Part shown: in pieces, positions 54,921 through 64,000 of the stretch | Position numbering within the stretch: the first letter of the stretch is position 1 | How the letters are laid out: each line of letters starts with the position of its first letter | Assembly: GCA_020736575.1 (NCBI GenBank) | Contig: JAGPYM010000024.1 | Coordinates: 248,001-312,000 of the forward strand | Direction: 5' to 3' | DNA length: 64,000 bases | Source: Thelonectria olida | Taxonomy: Eukaryota; Ascomycota; Sordariomycetes; Hypocreales; Nectriaceae | Position numbers and translations under genes: made by a program | The notes under the pieces: generated by a model | The model's input: only the letters and a program-made list of their open reading frames with translations | What the model was told of the DNA's origin: nothing | Databases searched by the model: none

Positions 54921-55681
54921 ATGTCACGGGCTGTTGACATTGCCATACCTGTAGTCGTGGCAGTCGTCATGTCACTCATTGCTGGACTAGTCTGGTACAG
55001 ACGCAGACGCCAGAATCGAGGCGAGCCGATTCCAGAGCATGAGGAAGGGCATCGTCATTTCCTTGGTATGAGGTTCCAATTCTATACGTATGATAAAATC
55101 TGATGAGGATAGCCAACATCACCCTTCCCAAGACGGCCTGGCCGAAGCTCGGTACATGGATCCCAGCTACCCCCCTTGGCAGCCTGCCTCTGATGCTCTC
55201 GGGGCAGGCCGCTGCTGATGGATTCAGTTTGGACTCCATCCAGCCTGCGCATGTTCCTCACTTTGAAATTGGCCTTGTGATGCATAAACCATCCCAGACC
55301 TGGCTTCACGAGAGGGGTATCGTTCCCTCTGAAAGATATACAGTTAATGATACTTCCTGTCAGTATACGGTTCGGCTCTGCCCGATTGATGAACAGGGAT
55401 TATCGGTTCCAATTGCACAGGAGCAATCCAATTCCGCCATGGAATTTTATGCAATTAATGCTGATGAGGATCCGATCAGACTCGACGCCCTTGCTGTAGC
55501 TAAAGATACTCCAACTGCCATTATTAGAAAACTGCATGAAATGGCGAGGCCGAAGCTTATGTTCAGCCCTGATGATCTGAAGTTACCCGATGGATTGAAC
55601 AAGAAGTCCTGGAGCCAACACCTCCTAAACCCGATTCCTGGCTTGGTGGAGGAAATCAGCAATCGGCAATGTACAGTCTAG
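54921..55681 (+). CDS. Unknown single-pass membrane protein, 237 aa
   Basis: Two exons, 54921-55065 and 55113-55681 (intron 47 nt). Residues 6-28 (DIAIPVVVAVVMSLIAGLVW) form one transmembrane helix followed by YRRRRQ, suggesting the N-terminus outside and the bulk cytosolic. The soluble part includes LPKTAWPKLGTWIPATPLGS, YTVRLCPIDEQGLSVPIAQE and a conserved-looking end SWSQHLLNPIPGLVEEI. No family recognised. Confidence 0.62.
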
Positions 55682-55781
55682 CCCACAATTCCATAGATAT
55701 AAATTGAACACTGAACCCTGCGTGCACATTCATCACACCAATGAGTGGCACCCCACAACTCGGCTCCCACGACCATCCAAA

Positions 55782-56180
55782 ATGAACGAAACACACCTTC
55801 AGCTGCCACCTCCTTTACAAAAGAGAGCCTCTCCAGAGGCCCTTCAACATCCTGCTCCTAAGAGTCCTCGACTCTCACCTCGACACGATGACGAGTGCCC
55901 AGTAGCAAACAACGGCGAGGTCGATGAGGGTCCCAGATCGGATAAAGAATATGATCATCAGGCACCAGTCTGCTTGCGAGCCAGCGAAAGAAGAAAGCTT
56001 CACTACGTACCGGCGAGAAAAGTAATGCGTCTTCACAACCCTCCTATTTACTGTTGCGAATGTGGGAGGCATGGACGGTTTAAAGAGGCGGGGGAGGTTG
56101 CATTGTGCAAATGTGGTCACGGAACAGATTGTCCTGTATGCTTGGAGCGTCTGACTGTCGCAGCATCACAGCCTCGGTGA
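55782..56180 (+). CDS. 132-aa protein with C-terminal zinc ribbon
   Basis: Single exon from ATG 55782 (MNETHLQLPPPLQKRASPEA). The first 85 residues are Pro/acidic and disordered. The C-terminus has YCCECGRHGRF, then LCKCGHGTDCPVCLERL, i.e. C-x2-C, C-x-C-x-H and C-x2-C, a probable two-zinc or ribbon module. Function unknown. Confidence 0.55.
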   Translation: MNETHLQLPPPLQKRASPEALQHPAPKSPRLSPRHDDECPVANNGEVDEGPRSDKEYDHQAPVCLRASERRKLHYVPARKVMRLHNPPIYCCECGRHGRFKEAGEVALCKCGHGTDCPVCLERLTVAASQPR

Positions 56181-56660
56181 ATGTTGAGCAGAGGCTAAGG
56201 GTCGGAGATATCTTCAGTGGTGCTCCGTTGCTCCGTGGGCCGGGTGGCCCCCTCCCTGCGGACCAGGATCCTCCCCCCTTGACATTGATTGTTCGTGGGG
56301 TTATAATTAATGTTGACTTCTGCATTATTTATGATTACTTGGCCTCGTAATGTCAACCTGTTATTCATTCTGTAGAAGGGCTACTATTTTGGCGAGGTAT
56401 TTACGGCCAAGGGCCAAACCAGTGGTTGTAAACTCTCACGCTTTAGCAACCATCCATACCGACCAGCCTGCACCCCCACCCGATTAAATGCATGCCCGTG
56501 TATGTCTCAAATAGGAGGACTGCAGCTTGACTTGCTTATTATAGACGTAAGCTTGAGATATGATCCCACACCTGTTCAGCAGTGGAGGAAGCCTGGGAAT
56601 TTAATATGGCACTGCAAATAAAGTATCAACACCAACAGCTTTACTCCACCCATCACTACT

Positions 56661-56996
56661 ATGAATCATTTGAAGAGCTATCTTCCTCAATATCTTCAAC
56701 CCTTTATGCCTGAGAAGGTTAAAGCTCCTTGCATAGCCATTCTGACTTTCCTTGGGTTTATAAGGGACCCTCAGAATACTATACTAGAGATCTTCTTAAG
56801 CTATTTCGAAATACTGCTTATACTCAAGGCCAACCAGTTTTCTATTAGAATACAATGCAGCTACACCTTTATAACACTATCAGCAACTCTTTGTCTGACA
56901 AAAATACGCTCATCTGAGGTAAAACTCAAGATTGGGTCCATAACCCGGAAGTGGAAGAGGTGTATGTTCTATTTTCCTGAGGTTGGGACCACCTAA
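56661..56996 (+). CDS. Hypothetical 111-aa protein
   Basis: ATG 56661 (MNHLKSYLPQYLQPFMPEKV) to TAA 56996. Hydrophobic stretches (IFLSYFEILLILK, YTFITLSATLCL). No domain recognised and no splice support; AT-richer than neighbours. It may be spurious. 56181-56660 and 56997-57127 hold nothing else. Confidence 0.25.
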   Translation: MNHLKSYLPQYLQPFMPEKVKAPCIAILTFLGFIRDPQNTILEIFLSYFEILLILKANQFSIRIQCSYTFITLSATLCLTKIRSSEVKLKIGSITRKWKRCMFYFPEVGTT

Positions 56997-57127
56997 CATG
57001 ATTCCAGGCAAGAATAAAGACGAGATCGATGAAGCTGAGAAAGGGTTTGGGATAATGGGCGCGCACCAAATGTAATACCGCAGAGATAAGATGGAAAGTC
57101 ATGAAGAGAGAAAGTTCATGTATTTAG

Positions 57128-58184
57128 CTACATCGTCAAACAGCCACAAGCAGTGCTCTCGTCTGACTCACAAGTAATGCTCTCGTCTGACTCACAAGCA
57201 ATGCTCTCGTCTGACTCAATCTCGCCATAGGCCTTACCGAAACTCAAAGTATCCTCACTCCTCTCGCACTCCCGGCGGAGTTGCTCGATTGCCTGGGGCA
57301 AAGGAGTCTTGCCTTGCAAGAGGCATAATCCCCAATGACCACTTAACGTGCCACCAGCAATTACCAAAGCTTGATCAGTAGTGCATGATAGCACACTCGG
57401 TTCTTCCTCAAGGCTCCAAATGCGCTCCAGGATCTCTTCACTTGACGGTATCTCGCTATCCGTATCTTCAACAATGAGCGTGTAGAATCGTTGACCGGAC
57501 TGTGATTGGAGGCTTGTATAAAGCACTTCTAAGTCCTTCCTGAGATTGCCATCCTTGCTCAGCTTAGGTTTGTGCTCTGCCGCCAGCCTTCTGTATAGAA
57601 GATTGAAAATGGTGTCGCAAAGGAAGAGAAGCGAGAATTGAGACACAATTTCGGAGAACACTTGGAGAGGGAGTGATTTCTTTGACGAGCCGAAATAGAG
57701 ACCAAGGCCACCGCACAACAGCCAGGAGATCTCGTCGTCGGAATAGGAGCATTTGGGGGTCGGGGTATTCGAGGACTCGAGCGTTCGGCTGGGTTGTCGT
57801 CGGCGGTTCCCAAGATGCTGAGTTGGTTAGTGCTGCTTGTACGAGTAACCGGCAAGGTTGGCATACCTCTAGCCCTTGGGAATCGCCATTGGTTGACCAT
57901 TTGGTGGGAACGGGAAGCAATTGGTATTCAGGGCAGGCTGAGGGGAATAAGCGTAAAATCTGTGTAAGTTCATATGGCAAAACACCAGATGTAGAGAGAA
58001 AGAGTCTCTTTGCGTTATGTGGCCTGCATGCATCAAAGACGTCAAACACATCAAGTGCTGAAACATCAGGCATAGAAAGAAAGAGTAGTAGGAGCTCAGG
58101 CTCTGAAGCGTAGGGAATGGAAAGAAGGTTGAGCAGTAGCTCGAGGAGATTCTGAAGTAGCTCGAGATGCGGAATGTCTGCCAT
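57128..58184 (-). CDS. Unknown protein, 335 aa, Leu-rich N-terminus
   Basis: Two exons, 58184-57867 and 57817-57128 (intron 49 nt, branch CTAAC). It starts MADIPHLELLQNLLELLLNL, strongly Leu-rich. Later parts are SYSDDEISWLLCGGLGLYFG, FLCDTIFNLLYRRLAAEHKP, and a Ser/Asp tail with three short repeats (ESDESIAC, ESDESITC, ESDESTAC). No family recognised. It is not clearly membrane-embedded despite the Leu content. Confidence 0.6.
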
Positions 58185-58880
58185 GGTTGATTTGTGAGGA
58201 TGGAAAGCTTGAGAGATGAGGAGAAAACTTAGCTGGGGCATGGCTCATACTTGTGACAGGAACGAGCTCTCCTTTAGGGGAAACTTGTCTGCGTCGGAGT
58301 TCGCGTTGGCCGAGATCGCCGCCCGGAGACTTATCACGCGCGCAATCCTCGCTCAATCCTGGGAATATGACCTGTGGCCTGAGAAGAAGCAAAACAATAT
58401 TGTCGTTGGGGGATCACAGCATTTCGGGCGAGCCAGACAAGACGAGGAACCCACGCTAATTCGAGGCGAGGGACGGGCCAACCCTCACCAGGACAGCCCG
58501 TGCCCAGTTCCTATCTTCACCCCCTCCCAGACCCTTCATCCCTGCCCTTGCCCTGAGATGTGGTTCTGGAGCGTGCGCCCCAGCCTGAGAGATCTCCATG
58601 GTGGCCCGAGTACATGCGACCCGGACCATGCCGTTGACGGCTCAGCTGTCTCCGTGCCATCGCGTCTGTATTAACAGCAGCAGGTCTCTCTGGTCGGCTC
58701 CACTCCTCCGCGGTTGCGAAGTTGGGGATGCAGACCTGTGAACTACGAGGACGTAATAAGAGCCAACGCTAGCTCCAGGCGAGCCGATCACTCTCGCCCC
58801 CTCCCGCAACCACACGAGGCGAAATTTGCTTTCTTTCACCCATCTATTGATGGCCCGCCAGACGGAGCTCAAGCGTTACC
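58185..58880. other. Intergenic with CT-rich repeat shared with 61.5 kb
   Basis: 58500-58575 contains CCTATCTTCACCCCCTCCC and AGAC-CTTCATCCCT, which recur at about 61498-61555 in the same order. No gene is supported. Confidence 0.4.
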
Positions 58881-60074
58881 ATGGAATACAAATTTTTTGC
58901 TTATATGCTCGTCCAGAAACCCAAAGGCACCTCGTCTTATGCTGAGGGGGGTCTCCGGTTTCTAACGCGTGAAGGATTGATACGCTGCACCAACCAAATT
59001 GAGGAACACATGCTCAGGAAGTCTGCAGTCGGGTGGTTAAAGTGTGTCGAAATCGAAAAAACAGGGTGGCAGTTGGTGAATATGCCCAACTTTCAGATGT
59101 AAGATATCTATGCTTTTCTAGATCATGACTGACCTGCCACCAGCATGATCAATTTTTTCCCGTGGCAACGTTTTGCGTCGTTGTGCTGTCTTGGAGACGG
59201 ACGCTATAGAGCCGATGCAGAGATTTCCCAAGAACCCAAACTTGTGGCTGCAAGGCTGCTCAAGGATGGTATTGTGAAATCGCTGGGAGCTGCCCTGGAG
59301 GTGAATCAGACGTTTCCAGGAAAGTTCAAGGTTTACCGCATCGACTTCGAACTCAGCGAGAGCTTTGATCGCCATGTCGTCATTTTTGACATTGGTGATG
59401 GCGTATTGGTGATTTCTGACCCTTTTTTGAGGTATGGGAATTGCTGTGCGTTCCATCGCTTTCCAGAAGTCAAAAGCAACGATGCTGTTAGAGAAGAACA
59501 GCCACAGAGCAGGTCCGTTACTCATCGTTATAGTTGTAACCTCTAACACTCTCTAGTGTGGCATTGTCCACGGTCAAAAATGGATCTCTGGCGGGCACTG
59601 CAACAAGCGTTGGAGCCTCAGAATCTGAGCTAGAGGAAGAGGAAGCTCAAGCCTCAGATATCGGAAACGCGGATGCATCCCAGGAACAGCACCAGATCAA
59701 CCTGCAAGAAATGCCTAACGAGACGTCAAGCGAGCAGACTGTACCGAACACTACCAGCAATCATGATGCGGACGTATCCCGGGATTTGGGTCAGACCAAG
59801 GACAAGATCCGAGATCAGATGAGGCAATGGCTTTTCGAAAAGGATTTCGTCAACGCATCCTCATTCTACGATCATTTCCCGGGATATTCATTCAAAGTCT
59901 TAAACTACCTTTGGTATAGTACGAAGACCACACTTCACGATCAGGGTCATAAGAAATTAGCTGTTCTACAAGGGTAAGTTCGCCGAGAACTCTGTTTTCA
60001 GTATGCTAAGTCTGGCCAGGGCAAGGGCTATATTAGAGGCTGAACGAGGCAACACAATCATTGTCAGAGAGTGA
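58881..60074 (+). CDS. Unknown protein, 352 aa, four exons
   Basis: Exons 58881-59098, 59144-59512, 59557-59973 and 60020-60074 with introns of 44-46 nt, phases consistent, 352 aa. It begins MEYKFFAYMLVQKPKGTSSY. The first 190 residues look folded (LRKSAVGWLKCVEIEKTGWQ, VYRIDFELSESFDRHVVIFD). About 200-300 is acidic and disordered (ELEEEEAQASDIGNADASQE). A C-terminal segment (RQWLFEKDFVNASSFYDHFP) ends IILEAERG-like, then IIVRE. No family recognised. Confidence 0.62.
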
Positions 60075-60420
60075 CCGAACTGGGAGATTTGCTTACTTAC
60101 GTTTTAAGTATTGAAACTGTTCTTGTTCCTTTATTCGAATTCAAGTTGTTCTTTGCCATCTCAACCTAATCTATAATCGTCATCTCTTTGGCTTGGAACC
60201 AGCCGCACAAATCTCTTGTGTCAGCAAGTTGTTGCCTTACGTCTGTTCTCCCTCGAAGCGTCGAACCCCCTGGACTCAGCTTTTTAGCGGTGTAATATGA
60301 CCTAAAGATGCACATGCAGGGGCGAACCCTTGCAATCAGGCTGAGGAGAGTACATAAAGAAGTCGGTTCTCCTCTCTATTTGCATTCCCCAACTTTCTTC
60401 ATCCCATCGAGCCGTCCAAT

Positions 60421-61047
60421 ATGTCTGTCTCTTCGCAGGGTAAGTGTTCCTTTCTTCTTATGCAATATAATTCTAATATGTCTAAAGCCGCATCTCAAAG
60501 CGAGACAGGTGATGTAATCACGATGAATATATCGTCAGACACACCGAAACCGTTCACCGTCATCCACGAATATAATATGACTCCGCCCACGACCGTCTAC
60601 CATTCCGAGAGTGGGAACGAGACCGATTCAGAACACGAGCCCCAGGACGAGATCGAATCGCCCACTGTCATCCACGAATACAATATGACTCCGCCCACGA
60701 CCGATTCTGAGAGTGGGAACGAGACCGATTTGGAATATGAGCCGCAGGACGAGGACGGGTCTCGATATACCTTATTTGTAAGGCTCGAGAAGGGGCAGTA
60801 TAGGACGATGTGTTATCAAAGAGGCGAGATCAATTGGGCCAACCCAGTCAACAATTACCGCGTTCGAGTGTCGGACCATTTACAGGATTCTTTCCAACAT
60901 TTGGGGCTTGCGATGGAAATGGCACCAGATGCAGTACTAGAGTTGAAGGAGAGTCTGGGGACCAACCGGGAGGTGACAGTCGAAGTATTTCTACAACTTC
61001 TTCGCTGGTCCCTCAACGATAGGTTCAAACAGAGGGCAGAGAACTGA
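60421..61047 (+). CDS. 192-aa protein with duplicated VIHEYNMTPPTT segment
   Basis: Two exons, 60421-60439 and 60488-61047. The 48-nt intron is a multiple of three, so unspliced mRNA also stays open (208 aa). Residues about 28-95 hold two copies of VIHEYNMTPPTT followed by SESGNETD and EPQDE. The C-terminal half is compact: YTLFVRLEKGQYRTMCYQRG, RVSDHLQDSFQHLGLAMEMA, FLQLLRWSLNDRF. No family recognised. Confidence 0.6.
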   Translation: MSVSSQGKCSFLLMQYNSNMSKAASQSETGDVITMNISSDTPKPFTVIHEYNMTPPTTVYHSESGNETDSEHEPQDEIESPTVIHEYNMTPPTTDSESGNETDLEYEPQDEDGSRYTLFVRLEKGQYRTMCYQRGEINWANPVNNYRVRVSDHLQDSFQHLGLAMEMAPDAVLELKESLGTNREVTVEVFLQLLRWSLNDRFKQRAEN

Positions 61048-61984
61048 GTCGGTTGAAAACTAAGTCTAGCGATGGTTGGCATCTTTATTGCTACTAAAGG
61101 AGAAGAAGGACCAATCAATTCAATCACCTTAGACTGACTTAACCTCGTCGTCTTTGAACTGGTTCTTGTGAAGGCATACCCAGTTATGCGATATTGTGTA
61201 AGTGATAGAGATGCAATGATCGAGGGCTAATGAATCGTGGGGCCAAAGCGGCCCGCTGATTCCAAGGACGTTATTTTCAGTTGGGCGATTCGAGGGGATG
61301 AGCAGGCCAACCTCTTGACCTTGATAGAAACACGCCAAGCCAGAACCAAGAAGAGTTTTCCACACGCGGCCCAATTATTGAAACCAACCCCCTTCCTTTA
61401 CTGGGAACCGCGCTTGGCTCCTCGCTTCACTCCCTCCCACAATCCTCCTCCAGTAGAGCCCAACCTAAGTTCCTCCACCATCTCGGCCAGTACAAGCCTC
61501 CTATCTTCACCCCCTCCCCCAGACTATTCATCCCTCCCCTAGATGCGATCCTAGAGCATGCAAGGGGAGATCAATCTGTGCCGTGCGGATATTAGCTCGC
61601 CGTTCTAAATGCTAGCCCACATGTACTGACAGTACCAGGCCCCTGTAGTTAGCTCCACACCTCCATGGTCGCGGGGTACTTGCAAGTTGCTCTCCCAAAC
61701 GGAGGTGGGCAGAGGGCTGTTGTTGCACTTAGGTACAGTACATAGAGAGGTTCGCCGCCTTTTCTCTCCCCGTTGGTCTCCCTCCTTCAGTTGCACCTCC
61801 AATTGCACACTGCCATATTTAACGTACTCCTTTGCAACCTCAACCCGATGAGGATATCCCTAAGACAGAGGATAATATATCAGACGGCACTCCCACTGCA
61901 GACCCCAATACTTCCAATACGCCTAGCTCAACGCAGAACCTGCCAGCTACAGCAGACTTTACAAATCAGTACTCGGCCCTACCA
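61048..61984. other. Intergenic or 5' region of the Myb gene
   Basis: 61856-61984 is open in the frame used by the next gene (DEDIPKTEDNISDGTPTADP) but lacks an ATG; it may be part of a longer first exon or 5' leader. It includes the CT-rich repeat shared with 58.5 kb. Confidence 0.4.
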
Positions 61985-63068
61985 ATGTCTCGGTAAGTGT
62001 TATACTCCAATAGAATCTCTTCACCTCACTCGCCCGTGAGTCACTTCAGTGATATAGTATCTTAACTTCGACCCAGGAGACTCAAACCATGGTCGGCCGA
62101 AGAGTCCGCGATTCTCATCAGCCTCCGGAATAATGGAATGAAATGGAGGGAGATCGCTAAACATTTTCCCAGCCGAGGAGTCCCGAGCTGCAGGCTTCGC
62201 TATCTTAGATTTCATAACAAACCTGTCGTTGGACCCGAACCATGGTCGGCCGAAGAGGTCGCGACTCTCATCGACCTCCGGAAGAAAGGAATGAAATGGA
62301 AGGAGATCGCTATATATTTTCCCAGCCGAGGAGTCCAGAGCTGCAAGCTTCGCTATCATTAGTAAGTATAATTATTTACACACATTAGATCCATGCCTCT
62401 AGATTCCTACACAAGGTTAAGCTAACTTTGCTTGTAGCCAGATTAAAAAGCCCAACACTACAATATCCAATACTACGATCTCGGAAGATGATACTACGAT
62501 CTCGGAAGATGATACTACGATCTCGCAAGATGATACTACGATCTCGAAAGATGATACTACGATCTCGCAAGATGATACTACGATCTCGAAAGATGATACT
62601 ACGATCTCGCAAGATGATACTACGATCTCGCAAGATGATACTACGATCTCGAAAGATGATACTACAATCTCGCAAGATGATACTACGATTTCGATTCTGA
62701 GTTTATTCAATCCTGCCCAGAACCAAAGACATAATACTACAATCTCAGTTCTGAGTTTACTCAATCCTGATACTACGATCTCGATTCTAAGTTTACTCAA
62801 TCCTAATACTACGATTTCGATTCTGAGTTTACTCAATCCTGTCCAGAACCAAGAAGATGTCGAAGAAGATATCGATAAGTATTGTCACTCTTGTCTAAAT
62901 GCAGTCCTAACCAGAGCATCGGTTCATCCCCCAACCCCATCTCCCCGATCCATAAGCTTTCCAGAGGCGGATAAGAAGATGCAAGCGTATCTGAAAATGA
63001 TGGGGGACTGGCTTGTCCGGTCGAATGAGCAAGCGGAGCGGATAACCAGCAGTGCCTCGTATGCCTAG
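61985..63068 (+). CDS. Two-Myb-domain protein with TTISxDD repeat array
   Basis: Three exons, 61985-61992, 62077-62361 and 62438-63068, 307 aa with start MSR (first in-frame ATG; a longer 5' exon is possible). Exon 2 encodes two similar Myb/SANT-like repeats: LKPWSAEESAILISLRNNGM then KWREIAKHFPSRGV, and EPWSAEEVATLIDLRKKGMK then EIAIYFPSRGV, each ending CxLRY. Exon 3 encodes about ten TTIS[E/Q/K]DD heptads, then TTISILSLLNP-type repeats, an acidic patch, and a C-terminus with FPEADKKMQAYLKMMGDWLV. Probable DNA-binding protein; the repeats may be a disordered interaction or activation region (inference). The coding frame has no early ATG in exon 3, so it is easy to miss. Confidence 0.7.
62468..62690 (+). 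repeat. 21-bp tandem array coding TTISxDD
   Basis: About ten units of ATACTACGATCTCGNAAGATG phase-locked to codons. Substitutions are almost confined to one base that switches Glu/Gln/Lys. Related but longer units (TTISILSLLNP) follow to about 62840. Confidence 0.88.
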
Positions 63069-63717
63069 AGGTAGCTTCAACGTTCGTATCTAAAGGTCAT
63101 ATCTTTAGACTGGTCTCAAGCCGCAACTAGAATGAGGGTACCCTCCGACTCCACAACGGACCGTGTCTTCGGCTGTCACTTTCATCTTCCCACACAACTA
63201 TTCTTCTGCCCCAATCCATCCCAGGAGCACCCAGCCTGACAGAGAGTGTATATAATCTTCAACTCAGCAACAGTCATGTTGACATTGAAATTGGAGAAGA
63301 CATAGGGATTAATAAGGTAATAGCGAGAAACTGGATGACATGCCCTTTGACGAGAAGGCGCAGGAGTCGCACTATTTCCTAGTTTGAGGTTGTGAAATCT
63401 CCATTTGCCTTCTACAGCTAGGCTTACATTGAGGATTTCCCTATCAACTTCAAGCCTTTATCAAGCCAGTGGTCTTCGGGATCGTGTGAACGCTTGAGAA
63501 TCTGTTGTGCTTGCTCCTGGGCATGCGAGCCTCGAAGGGCGGTCTTGAGAGATGTTGCACTCGGTGGCGGGGCCGGAGAAACAATGAAGTGATGACGCTT
63601 GGAATCGTGTTGTCCATGCTGTCACGTGCTCATGTACCCGCTTCGGAGAAGCCTCGGATGTTCGAATAAGGGTGCTCCCGCTCACTGAGAATTAGTCTTT
63701 CTCCAAGAGCTACAGTA

Positions 63718-63990
63718 TCACGCCGGAGCCCAATTCTCCCACACAGAAATCGACTTGTTACTTGATCCCTTGATACTATCCGTTTCGATGAGACCGGCAA
63801 GGAACTCGGAGGTGACCTGCTGCGGACCCGTGAGGGAGGTGATTCGGCACTCACGCTGGAGCGCAACAGCCTCGGCGGCCCAACCCCGCATGTGAACTGA
63901 TGGCGCGTTGCGCTCAATGATGGCCACGACGCGGCGATGTCCCGAAGGAGGAGCTAGGCGATGCGGCTCACTAACGAAGCTTCCGAACAA
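63718..63990 (-). CDS. Hypothetical protein at window end, partial
   Basis: The minus frame reads FGSFVSEPHRLAPPSGHRRV then VAIIERNAPSVHMRGWAAEA and ends WENWAPA-stop. The first codon is not ATG, so the gene probably begins beyond the window. No family recognised. 63069-63717 shows no other supported feature. Confidence 0.35.
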   Translation of the reverse strand: MFGSFVSEPHRLAPPSGHRRVVAIIERNAPSVHMRGWAAEAVALQRECRITSLTGPQQVTSEFLAGLIETDSIKGSSNKSISVWENWAPA

Positions 63991-64000
63991 CCTAGATCCA

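Noticed and set aside
62417..62836. Minus- and plus-strand frames over the 21-bp repeats (EIVVSSC and RSRKMIL peptides)
   Set aside because: The spliced Myb reading frame explains the repeats; the others are periodic by-products.

Overview
The window is filamentous-ascomycete (Pezizomycotina) nuclear DNA. The evidence is short spliceosomal introns of about 43-70 nt with GTRNGT donors, CTAAC/CTGAC branch sites and YAG acceptors, plus protein families typical of moulds: fungal NLRs with SesB, HeLo and HeLo-like N-termini, FunK1 kinase, LaeA-like methyltransferase, 2EXR and a fungal PD-(D/E)XK family. I cannot name a species. Exon models were read by eye; start codons were required to be ATG.

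Left part (1-20 kb) is an NLR-rich accessory region. It has the 3' end of one NLR at the window edge, a PD-(D/E)XK nuclease-like gene, an intact SesB-NB-ARC-TPR receptor, a decayed HeLo-NACHT gene, and a divergent pair of NB-ARC genes (one intact with TPRs, one truncated and frameshifted). It ends with a secreted/membrane ankyrin protein and a RING-finger remnant. Three sites carry the same short Gly/Asn-rich N-terminal motif, which I infer may be an amyloid-type signalling motif.

Middle part: 20,341-25,597 is a 5,257-bp mobile element with about 37-bp imperfect terminal inverted repeats and a perfect 6-bp target duplication (GCTGTG). It carries three genes: a retroviral-integrase-like DDE protein, a five-exon Cys-rich acidic protein, and a basic/acidic unknown protein. 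After it come an HNH-like/2EXR fusion, a HeLo-like-NACHT-ankyrin gene whose ZZ-finger tail is broken by frameshifts, a second PD-(D/E)XK paralogue, a P-loop-less NB-ARC fragment, and an intact HeLo-NACHT-ankyrin-ZZ receptor (36.5-41.0 kb). Several NLRs have near-identical repeat units, as in known fungal incompatibility/immune receptors.

Right part: 41-48 kb holds a LaeA-like methyltransferase, a FunK1 kinase, a 36-residue zinc-ribbon microprotein and an APH-type kinase. From 49 to 63 kb there is an island of small multi-exon genes that I do not recognise. Several carry recent internal repeats: a YTLEG repeat protein, a duplicated VIHEYNMTPPTT protein, and a two-Myb-domain protein with a TTIS[E/Q/K]DD heptapeptide array. 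No tRNA, rRNA or CRISPR was seen.
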